Shown here: positions 12,127 to 21,907 of the stretch, one piece after another
Layout: each line of letters begins with the position of its first letter
How positions within the stretch are numbered: the first letter of the stretch is position 1
Source of the DNA: Anthostomella pinea
Taxonomy: Eukaryota > Ascomycota > Sordariomycetes > Xylariales > Xylariaceae
Length of the DNA: 64,000 bases
NCBI GenBank assembly: GCA_963556695.1
Contig: CAUWAG010000020.1
Coordinates: forward strand, 2,666,001 to 2,730,000
Reading direction: 5' to 3'
Translations under genes and position numbers: made by a program
Notes under the pieces: generated by a model
The model's database searches: none
Told to the model about the DNA's origin: nothing
Seen by the model: only the letters and a program-made list of their open reading frames with translations

Positions 12127-13350
12127 ATGCAGAATCGAATGTCATCACCCAGCGATTTCATCTGGCGAGGAAGTCGAGACTCATCGGCAAGAGAATCACC
12201 AGGTCGCGCCCTTCCAGCCATGGAGCCACAAGACGCTGTCAGAACAGCCAGTTGCACTCGAAGACATCACAGCTCCATAGCTAGCTACGAGCCCTGTAGT
12301 CATCATATCAAACCTCATGCAGCTCGACAGACGTTTCGACGTCTAACATGCCCTGCCGCACCGCTCGACCATGGATCACTATGCACAACCTTTCCGTGCG
12401 CGCTTCGTAATTACTCTGCTTCATCGGGGACTCACGCGTGTGACATGCAATGTCATCCCCATAGCCTCGCACTCCAGTACCCAAGTCTACCGCCGTTCCA
12501 CGCGTTAGCCAAAAACAAACATGGCAAATCCGAATCAGCAACCGCTCCAGCAAGCCTCCACGTCCAATACAGCGTGAAGGACATGCCATCGGCCTCTTGT
12601 TTTCCACTGCCGCTGTACCCAGGGCCAGAACAAACATCATTGCCGCCCGCAGCTGCAACCTCACAGACCCCAGATCGGCGGACCTCAGAATCAGCATTGT
12701 CATCGCTAGTCTCCGACGACCAGACCATCAGCATCCACAGCGGCGACTCTGAGCACGTGCCGCGCATCCACGCCGCTGTCCACACCATCCATGGCATCTG
12801 CCTTGAGGCGACGAAGACGTATCTCTGCACGCACGAAGCCAACCGCCGGTTACGAGCGAGCAGTGGTAGCGGCAGCCAGCATCACGACGCGCCCCGCACA
12901 CCTTCGGACAGCCAGCCCCCCTTCACCTACTCCTATTCCTACAACGCTTCTCAGTCGCAGACGCCGTCATCACAGCAGTCCCACCCGAGCGACCACAACA
13001 AGAGCCACCGCAGCGACAGGTCCAGAGACAAAGACACCACGATCCCACCCGCCACCAACTCGCTCCTGCACAACGTCAGCAGCATCTGCGGCATGATCTG
13101 GACGGGATCGCAGCGGGACCGGCTGGACGTCCTCAACGTCGAGCGGCTCGCCGTCGACAGCATGGCGCGCCTGCTGGCCTGGGCCGAGACGGTGGCGCTC
13201 GGCGACTACGACGAGTGGGCGTTCGCCGGGGAGGTGCTCGAGGCTGGCCACCATCTGTGCGCCTGGCTGGGCGTGCCTGACGCCGTCCAGGCGATGGAGA
13301 CGCTGGAGGCGGATCTGGCGGGCTGGGGTCGGCAACACGATGCCATCTGA
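12127..13350 (+). CDS. Orphan protein, about 407 aa
   Basis: Not recognised. The frame is open for about 1.2 kb. The first ATG is at 12127; an internal ATG at 12583 would give a 255-aa product. The N-terminal third is Ser/His/Pro-rich and looks disordered. A middle stretch holds HTIHGICLEATKTYL, then a Ser/Gln/His-rich linker with SYSYNASQSQTPSSQQS. The C-terminal 95 residues look folded, with SICGMIWTGSQRDRLD and MARLLAWAETVALGDYDEWA followed by GHHLCAWLGV, probably alpha-helical. I believe the C-terminal half is protein-coding; the true start is uncertain. No membrane segment or catalytic motif is visible. Confidence 0.55.
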   Translation: MQNRMSSPSDFIWRGSRDSSARESPGRALPAMEPQDAVRTASCTRRHHSSIASYEPCSHHIKPHAARQTFRRLTCPAAPLDHGSLCTTFPCALRNYSASSGTHACDMQCHPHSLALQYPSLPPFHALAKNKHGKSESATAPASLHVQYSVKDMPSASCFPLPLYPGPEQTSLPPAAATSQTPDRRTSESALSSLVSDDQTISIHSGDSEHVPRIHAAVHTIHGICLEATKTYLCTHEANRRLRASSGSGSQHHDAPRTPSDSQPPFTYSYSYNASQSQTPSSQQSHPSDHNKSHRSDRSRDKDTTIPPATNSLLHNVSSICGMIWTGSQRDRLDVLNVERLAVDSMARLLAWAETVALGDYDEWAFAGEVLEAGHHLCAWLGVPDAVQAMETLEADLAGWGRQHDAI

Positions 13351-13794
13351 CAATTGGCCGGGAAGCGATGGTACGTACGGCAGGTTTGGAGCAAGAAAAC
13401 CCGGCGTTGGGGTGATCAGGCGAAAGGATTGGCCTCGGGCGCCGCGGCTAGCTCCGACTATTCAACGGCCTTGTAAGACAGATAGTGAAGAAATCGAAGT
13501 GCTGTTAGTCTTGCAACAGATGCCAAAACTTTGAGTCTATGTTTTCTTCAATATTCACTGTTTACAGGTTGACACTGGAAAAGACAAATTAGGGGAAATC
13601 GTAATTGGTACTAGGCAGCTTGGATACAATTAGGTTACACCATATTTCAGACAACGGGCCCCGAGGACAATCTCCCTCTCTTTGCCCTTTGAAAATCAAG
13701 CCGCAACATTTAGTACACGCAGCAAGAAATCAAATATTGAGAAAATCCCGTAATCATTCACAAGGCGCATAACCACGACAAGTGAGGTGGTTTA
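13351..13794. other. Intergenic, convergent 3' regions
   Basis: Holds the 3' ends of the orphan gene and of the large minus-strand F-box gene. Nothing else seen. Confidence 0.6.
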
Positions 13795-16700
13795 CTAATA
13801 GCGGACCTGGCGGTCAATGTCAGAGCTCGCCGGTGCGGCTGGGAATCGAGGGTCGCATTCTTCATAAGAGGCGGGATCGTTCCTTGAGAATGTCTCGTAG
13901 CCTTGTTGCCCGACTGTACCAGCCAGTCTGCTGGCGTCGTCGTAGACCGGCTGCCGCATGGGAGGTTCAGATCTCAATGCCGAGTCACCGTACACCGGCT
14001 GGCGCCTGTAGTACGCTTCTTCCTCGTAAGGTATGAACTGGTCACGATGGATTGGCAGTTCGTCCTCATACGCAACATATGCGGGCTCTTGCGCACGCCG
14101 GATCGGCCGGCGAATGTAATACTCGCCCTGCGAATCTCGTACCGGGACAAGCTCGTACGCTTCGATGTATTGGGTAGAGGCTTGACGGCCGTGGTAGGGC
14201 CGTGGCTGATATTGCCGATGGGGAGGGTTTTCGTACACACCATCCACGGCGACGGGAGCTGCACCAGATCCGTGCGTGGACCCACGAATCCCGGCGCTGC
14301 GCTCTCGATACGCTTCAAGATGAGGTCCAGACTCGTAACGTATATAGATTGGAGATTGCGAGCGCGTTTGCTCATTTGTGTACTCCTGCCGCCTGGGACT
14401 ACTCGGCTGTGTGTAGAAAGGGACCCTCTCGGAAACCGTGCCACCCACAGGTCCCGGTCGGTAGTCTGAGGCTTGTCGATCCAAGTGGGATTCCAGACCA
14501 GCCATCAAATCATCATTGTCACGTTCCTGTATGAAGAACGGCTGTTGCTGGTCATTGTCTCGGTGTACTTGCGCTTGAGACTGAGGCCTTTCGATTGCCT
14601 CTAGTTCAGGGCTCCTTTGGAGGTCGTGTTTCGCGGTGGCGGCGACATGGGGCATTGGTTCGGTTCCACGTTTCGGAACTTGATTCGTGGACACAAGTCG
14701 GGCAGTCTCTCTACGATCGGCAGCCCACATGGCACGAATTTCATCTTCCTGACGGCGAGCCTCTTCTTCAGCACCCGTGTCCTCTTCGCTAGGTTCCCGT
14801 ATTTCGGGCCCAGTCGTCGCCATGTTCCCATTACCATTGCGATGTTTAGAGCCCTGAGCCGACGTGATTTTGCTATCCCTTGCTCCTCCTTTACGGTTGC
14901 GCGACTTTGCCCCGTGAGATGATTGCCGTGTATCTGGGGACGTCCGCCCTGAGCCGCCAGGATGTGAAGTTGTCGAAGGAGTCTTGTGGTTGGCGCTCGT
15001 TTGAAGAGCCTCGATATTTTCATGAGCCAAGCAGGCTTTCCGACTGAAGTCCAGCTGCATGCTCGGTGCTTTTGGATCATACCCGCTTGCGAGCTGCTGT
15101 GACGATATATGCTGGGGGCGGGAATGTGAGGGTGCTGCTTGATGCGATGGGGGCTCTGGGGGTTGATTGATGAGCGAATCCTGCACATTTGCAGAAAGAT
15201 TATGATACGCGAGGTAATTACCTGAGGGAACTTGAGGCGCGGCAGAGACTGTCAGTGAGTAGCCGCCTGGATATTTTGCAGGCGGGAACGCATCGGAGAC
15301 CAGGGCAAACCTCTGGCTGTCCATGTTTGTTAGGTTTCGGAGGTTGGACAGGGCGGAGAGATCCGGCAGGTAGATCATGTCGACTGTCCAATCAAGCGTT
15401 GGGGCGTACGACAGCAATTGCTGGACATGTCGTTGATTGAAATGATTGACCAACTGTGGGAGGGAGAATGTCTTTCGGTCCTGATCCGTGAGCATCGCGT
15501 TATCTAGACCAAGGCTGCAAGCCTTACACATCAGACCGTTGACGTTGCGGACTGGACGCATCTCCTTATTGTTTGAGAGTCCGTCAATGAACAGATTCAG
15601 GGGTGGGTTCTCCGAGAATCGTGACCGAAATTTGCCAACGACATGGTGGATGACCACGGACACCCTGATGTTTCCTGGAAGCTCTTTCAAGTTGGCAGTA
15701 GCTGTCCATAATTCCCTTGAATTTCGTGCTACGTCTTCAAGCTGTGTGCGGTACTTGTCTGCAAAAGGGACAGCGTGTGTGTTATAGCTATGGGCGTAGT
15801 GATTGCCTCTTGTAGGATTATACGAGGGTTGTCCCGTAGCAAATGTGCCAGCATAGGGTGCAGGTACTCCTGAGTAGCCGCTGCCTTGCTGTGGAGGGCA
15901 CGGCTGACCATAGGCATGCTGCACAGGTGCGTAGGGGGCACTTGGTCCATACGCAGCTTGGCTCGGGGAGGGTGCGTACGGATCACCGTACCCAGGCGGT
16001 CCAAAACCTGGCGGAGGCGGGTTGTAATAACTTGGGTGGTATGATCCCGGTTCTGTGCTCGGCGGGAAGGCTGCATGGCTTGGTTGATGGAGGACTGCGC
16101 CGTTTTGAGGGGTCGAAGTCTTGTGAAAATGCTCGAATTGGGAGATATTTGAGTTCTTCAGGCTGCGCGGATCAGGATGGAAAGGGGGGATCTCGGGCCA
16201 TTCCGCTCGCCAATGGACCACCACGCTACCAAGGCTGAGAGTGCTCGTATGTTTGGCCGCGTAGTGTTGTACGACCCCCTCGAACCCGTACATCTTCATG
16301 TTGCCTTCGCAGCCATTGCAATAGAAGAGCTCCTTACGGTATGGGTCCGTGATTGGTTTGACCTTGACGTCGAAAAGCCACTTCATATTCTCGAGCGTCA
16401 GTATGCGCGTGAAAGGTCCTTCAGGTGCATCGAAGACTGGTTCTTGGCCAGCAGCAAGAAGAGAAGCAACATCTTTGGCAATCTCTGCGTAGAATCTCTT
16501 TCGGACGTAGAGGAGAACCTCTGCGGCGAACTGCACGGCACTACTTTTGTTGACTTTGCGCCCGTCACGCCATCCGTCGCGAATAATCTCGTCGGCGTAT
16601 GCAGAAATCTGCGCGCGAAGAGGGACTTGAATATCGTCCCAACCCTTGTCGATGAGTTGCTTAGTTTCTAGGCTGGTCCCCTTGGCATTGCGGCGTTCCT

Positions 16701-18519
16701 CGACTCGTTGTTGAGCAATGCGGGAAAGAGCAGCAACTTCTTCATCTTGTTGTTCCCGCTGCTCAGCATCTGCCCTCTGGGCTAACAAGCGAGGTTTTAG
16801 CAAGTCCCAAGCGTTGTCGTCAAGGGGAAAGGGGATCTGGAGTGCTGCATGGAATGAGGGAATACGAGCTAGGACATTCGCTTGCAACGGTGGTACAAGC
16901 CCCATGGCTCTGCGTTCTATCTCAACGCGGCGAGCTGCCTTGAGCTCTAGGACCTCTTCACGCGTCCTGTTGCGTGGTGGGTTGGGTTGTGGGACAGCCT
17001 GGAGGGAAGAATGCGGCAGAGACATGGGCTCCTCTCCTAGAAGATAACAGTGAGTTGAAGCCGTAGAAGACAAAGGCGACACTAGATGACTTACTAGGTG
17101 GATATGCTGAGGAGATTGTCATATTACGAGGGGCTGACAAAATAGCATTGGATTTGGCCAAACCAGGTACATGCTGACGGGGCTCCGTACCAACAACGGT
17201 TGTTTGTAGGCTCCCGATCGACACGGACGAGTCCGATGGCATTGACCCGAAGCCTGTTGAGGTGCTGGACGGCCCACCCGGGGATGACAGGTTCCGCATC
17301 TGCCTAGTACCGCCAGATGATTCCCACTTCTCCCACCGCACTGAGTCGCTTTGCTGCTCCTTCCCTCGGTCCTCAAGACCTTTGAGCCATTCCTCAGTGG
17401 TGGCTGTACCCATGGCCTTGACCGAAAGAAACTCCCGTCTCAGCTTCTCGATATGCTCGGAAAGGAAGATCTTGGTAAGCTGGAGCACATGCGTTGCTTG
17501 TCCATCCTGCAGCATGGCCGATGGTATGACGTGCGTGCTATCCGTGACAAGTACGAATGGCAGAGCGGGCATCAATAAGGAGGGCACAGAGGAAGAGAGC
17601 AGCAAGTCGATTTCCTTATTAGATGTTAGACTGTCTTTCGTCACCTTGATCAACATTGGCCTGTGCATACCTTCGTCGACTTATCTACGAGACAAGCCCC
17701 GCAGCTTGTAACAGCGAAGGGCCAAATAGCGCGAATGCTATCAGGACCCGGACCTGTGTGCCAGTTATTACTGGGGGAGGGGGACGCAGCCGGCTTCACC
17801 TCGTTGCAAAATTGGCAGCGTTTCTGGCAGGTGAGACGCCACATGTCAAGTTCGGTCCTGTTTTGAAGAGGAGCGGGCATCTTGGGCCAGAAACGTCTTC
17901 TTGAAACTTGCCATATATCGTCGGCCTTTAAGCTGGAGATGCGACTCTGCAAAGGAGAAGGGGGACAGCTGGAGTGGTATCTCGAAGAGGGATCGAGATA
18001 AAAGTTGAATAATTTGTTGGTGTACAACAGGCTGCCCAACGCTTTGGGAGGAAGAAAAGTGAAGATGCGATGCCATATTTCGGCAGGCAAGAGGGGCCTG
18101 TCCGAGTGGCGAGCTCCTGGAGACAAAGGCTGTGCAGGGCAATTCCCGTGTAACTTGACCTTCTTCACGGGCTCAGCTGTGAAAGATGCCGCACCCATAG
18201 GCAGTGGGGATTTCCGCTTTTTTAACCCAGGTTGAAAGCTCGCAGACGCAGTCACTCCGGGTGCCAGGGGAGCCGACGGCGAAGTCAGCCCGGTATCGCG
18301 GGTGAGGGTCGCAGATCGCACGTGGTCGTGGCTGTCGGCTGCATCCGAGTCGGAATCTGACATGGAAACGTCTGAGGAGTCGCCGCTACCTCCACTGCTC
18401 GTGTCAAAGGTAATTTCGTCCTGTTCGACATGAGGATGGACTGGTCCTTGTCGACTGGAGGAGCCGTCAATGGCCAAGCCTTCAGCACAAGAGCTGCCAA
18501 CTCCTAAACGGCTATCCAT
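13795..18519 (-). CDS. Large F-box-like protein with zinc-binding segments, 1536 aa
   Basis: Exons on the minus strand are 18519-17671, 17614-17095 and 17036-13795; phases agree at both junctions. The upstream frame has no ATG before 18519. After an acidic DSDSD-rich head comes an F-box-like motif (LLPAEIWHRIFTFLPPKALG, about residues 143-163). A Cys cluster follows (CQKRCQFC, then CGAC), which resembles the zinc-binding segment behind F-boxes in many fungal proteins. The middle has an EIERRAMGLVPPLQANVLA-type helical region and two C2H2-like sites: FYCNGCEG with a later HYAAKH, and LMCKACSLG with a later HFNQRH. Between and after these are Pro/Tyr/Gln-rich disordered tracts. An SCF-type ubiquitin-ligase adaptor role is an inference from the F-box only. 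The combination is not one I can name. Confidence 0.82.
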
Positions 18520-19935
18520 GTCTGCCCATAGAGTCGTCCCCTGTGACTGGTTATAGGTATCTGAGGGCGCTTGACCCGGCAATGGCAACAGTCAACCAAG
18601 TGAGACTTGGGAGAGCAAGAGCACACGGAATGTTCAACACCAGAAGCCCATGAACACTTGTCAAAAGCAGGAAGGATGGTTGACTTGAGGCCAACGACGT
18701 AAAAGAACTATTCTCTTCCCAAGGACGTCACACTTTCAGGGAAAATGCGATTCCTTCGGGAAGCTGCAATGACAAGAAGTAGAGGACAGGTCAGACAGGT
18801 GAGCGAATATGCCAGGCCCAAACGCACTCGCACTCGCACTCGCACTCGCACTCGCACTCGGCAAGACTGTAAGACTTCCCAGAGTAAAGAGTACGTGAGG
18901 CCGGGTAGAGTTGGAGGAAACACGGGTTCAGAAAACGGCAAGAACAGTGGGTGAAGTGGTGAGGCAGGCTTGCTCCAGTCAGTGCGACGACTGGTGGTTT
19001 GTTCGTAGCTCAGTGAGCGACGAGCTGAGACAAGAGGAATCGCTGTGACGAGATTCAGAGGGTAGCGAAGGGGTTGCAACACATCACCAGGAAAACCCTC
19101 AAAGATGTTGAGTTTCTGTTGCGACAAACATGACGGTCCAAGGTGGCCCGGTGGTGCAAAATATGGGAGTATGGGAGGTGGTGAGAAAGTAGCTGGAGAT
19201 TGGAGATGAAGATTACCAAATCCGAAATGCGATCAACCTCGGGCTCTGGGATTGACAAAGCCCAAGCCCCAAGCCACATGCGGCAGAACACATGCATTGA
19301 TGTACCTAAGGTATCCAGCCACCTGAAAAGGGAAAATGTGGCTTGGTATGCATACCAGTACAAAACAAAAGTAACCAGCATAATAAATACTCCATGGTAA
19401 AATAATCGAACTGGAATAAGCATTAGCAATAGCCCGTATATCAAACTAAAGCTGCTTATTCCTGTATGATTATTCCAGTATTTCCAACTTTAGATCCCAC
19501 TGGTGATCTGTAATCTTGCCAACATGCGCGTTCGGATACTTATGAGGGCTGAGTATACCTTGTGCAAATTATACTCAACCACTTGCCAGGAATGTTGAAG
19601 CTGGTACAAGTGCGGGCAGATGTAGATAGAGGTACGCAGATAGTTCATCAATTCCATTCAATGTTGATTCATGTTCAATGTTGCTCTGTGGCAACTGGAA
19701 ATTGCACGCTGCTAGGCTGTTCGGGGGCTGAGCCAAACAATTTACCATGTTGATATCGTAAAATGGCAAAATGCCCCTCCCCCACCATTCGAGCGACCCT
19801 CCAGGCTTTCACCCACACCCATTTCCACCACCACAACCACACCTGATCTTCACTGAAAGTTCGACCCTACTCTCGCTCGCTGACCCTTGTTCATCTGCTG
19901 TCTTGCGACGACCTCCGTTTCTTGCCCAAGAAGAG
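18520..19935. other. Intergenic, divergent (F-box gene / RNA1)
   Basis: About 1.4 kb without a supported gene. Contains a hexanucleotide microsatellite (18824-18860). A hydrophobic minus-strand frame at 19055-19444 starts only at TTG and is rejected. Promoters of the two divergent genes must lie here. Confidence 0.6.
18824..18860. repeat. Microsatellite, (GCACTC)n
   Basis: Six tandem copies of a 6-bp GCACTC unit, in the upstream region of the F-box gene. Confidence 0.9.
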
Positions 19936-21249
19936 ATGGCGGCTCCCGACAAGGTCTTTTCCCTCGAAGGGAAGGTCCTGAAGCTCGATACGGCCCAGGA
20001 CCTAGAGCCACACATCGCCCCCCTGCGTGCCATGGACCATGTCGAGGAAGTCCGCGTGCTGGGCAACACTTTCGGTGTCGAGGCTTGCAAGCTGCTGGGC
20101 GAGGTTCTGGCCACCAAGAAGACTCTCAAGGTACGTCGCCGTGTCTGACTGCAGCGACCCATTCCTGACAATACTCCCTTCTAGATCGCCAACCTGGCCG
20201 ATATATTCACCGGCCGAAAGCTTCACGAGATCCCCGACGCCCTCTCTTCGCTCCTCACGTCCATCATGAACCTGCCGAACCTACGAACCATCAACCTGAA
20301 CGACAATGCCTTTGGCCTAAATACCAAGGCACCCTTGATCGCTTTCCTGTCGAGCCATGTTCCTCTGCAGCACCTGTATCTGAACAACAACGGCCTGGGT
20401 CCCCATGCCGGAATCGAAATCGCCAATGCCCTCTCGGAACTCCACGCCAAGAAGGAGGACGCCCGGAAGGCCGGCCAGGATGTGCCCTATCTCGAGACCG
20501 TCATCTGTGGCCGAAACCGACTGGAAAACGGAAGCATGTTGGCCTGGGCCAGAGCCTTAAGCCTTCACAACAGAGTCAAGCACATCAAGATGGTCCAGAA
20601 TGGCATTCGACAAGAGGGTATCTCCCAGCTTCTCGGCGAGGGTCTCAACCACACCACCGAGCTCAAGGTTTTGGATCTGCAGGACAATACCTTTACTATA
20701 ATGGGTGCGCGTGCTCTAGCAAAGGTTGTCAACCTGTGGACTGATATAGTCGAGCTGGGTATTGGCGACTCGCTCCTCGGCGCTAAAGGAGGTGTCCTTG
20801 TCGGGGAAGCGCTCGCCAGGGGCAAGAACAAGCAGCTGGAGATTCTCCGGCTACAATACAACGATATCACTGCGGCGGGTGTAAAGAGTCTCGCCTCGGC
20901 AGTCAAGGACGCCCTACCGGCGCTGAAGAGGATCGAGTTGAACGGCAACAAGTTTTCCGAGGACGACGAATCCATTCTGGCTCTGCGGGCGCTCTTGGAA
21001 GAGCGCAAGGAGAGTTCCGGAGGTGACATTGTGGACGAGGACGCCTGGGGTGTCGATAGCCTCAGCGACCTCGAAGAGCTGGATTCAGACGAGGAGGAGG
21101 AGGAAGAGGAGGACGAGGAACCATCTGTGGAGGAGAGAGCAGAGAAATTGGTCAAGGAGGCCGAGGAAGCTCAAGAGGCGCCGACTGTTCAGCTGCAGGA
21201 CGACGATGTCGATGCTCTGGCCAAGCGGCTAGAGAAAACGGGTATTTAA
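19936..21249 (+). CDS. RNA1: Ran GTPase-activating protein (Rna1)
   Basis: RanGAP stimulates GTP hydrolysis by Ran on the cytosolic side of the nuclear pore and so drives nuclear transport. Exons are 19936-20130 and 20185-21249, separated by a 54-bp intron with GTACGT and CTAG ends, giving 419 aa. The protein is a leucine-rich-repeat solenoid: LRTINLNDNAFG, LQHLYLNNNGLGPHAG, LETVICGRNRLENGS, KHIKMVQNGIRQEGI, LKVLDLQDNTFT, LEILRLQYNDI and LKRIELNGNKFSEDD. It ends in a highly acidic tail (DSDEEEEEEEDEEPS), exactly as in RanGAP. The GRNRLENGS repeat contains the Arg/Asn implicated in catalysis in S. pombe Rna1. It converges on DNM1. Confidence 0.96.
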
Positions 21250-21907
21250 AGGCGGCATGAGCCAGGTTCGAGACGAACTACGGCCTCGGAACACTGGATG
21301 GAAGAGGAAGAATGCAAGATGGAGAAAATATACCCTGATAACCACTACAATAAAGAACAAGGCTTTGGTTATCCGAGCCAACCACAGCACGGAATTCGGG
21401 CCATGTATTTGAACCCGGTACCTGCGTATTCACCAAACCAGGAGTGCTGACGGTCTGTTCGACCTACCTAGGTATACTTCAGTATGCCTGGCCGAATTAT
21501 TGACCCTTAACAGTGCCAACTGCTTGGATACGAACATGGATGGAGCTGGCTTCGTCCGTCTCCAGCTTGCACCTCGCCGAAACCCAAAACTAAGTAGCCG
21601 TTTCTTGGACAGATGTTGTATCCTGGATTTGGTTGGCCGGAGTGCAGGAGTGATGCATTTCATATACGGGATATGGAGTAGTAAGCTGCGCTCTATGTAC
21701 ACAATGGCGCCTAGGGTAGACCACCCGAGACCCTTCTCCCGGCAAGTGCGCCGACCACCTGTAGCAGTATGGCCTGCGTTTTGCCGTCGTCTCTTTGTAC
21801 AAAAGCAGATCAAGTTCACATTTACCACTTTGGTGGATACAAGCCGCAGTCCCAATAAAACAACACGAACCCCAGTTCTGTTGAACACAAATCCTGGGAG
21901 TCTATCA
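21250..21907. other. Intergenic, convergent RNA1 / DNM1
   Basis: About 660 bp of 3' flanks. It has an AATAAA hexamer at 21349-21354 and a CCTACCTAGGTATAC motif near 21465-21480. No gene supported. Confidence 0.6.
21349..21354 (+). terminator. Candidate poly(A) signal of RNA1
   Basis: AATAAA, 100 bp downstream of the RNA1 stop codon. Fungal poly(A) signals are loose, so this is suggestive only. Confidence 0.4.

Noticed and set aside
19055..19444. 129-codon hydrophobic minus-strand frame
   Set aside because: Starts only from TTG, has no neighbour exons, and ends inside the RNA1 / F-box promoter interval; hydrophobicity follows from local T-richness.
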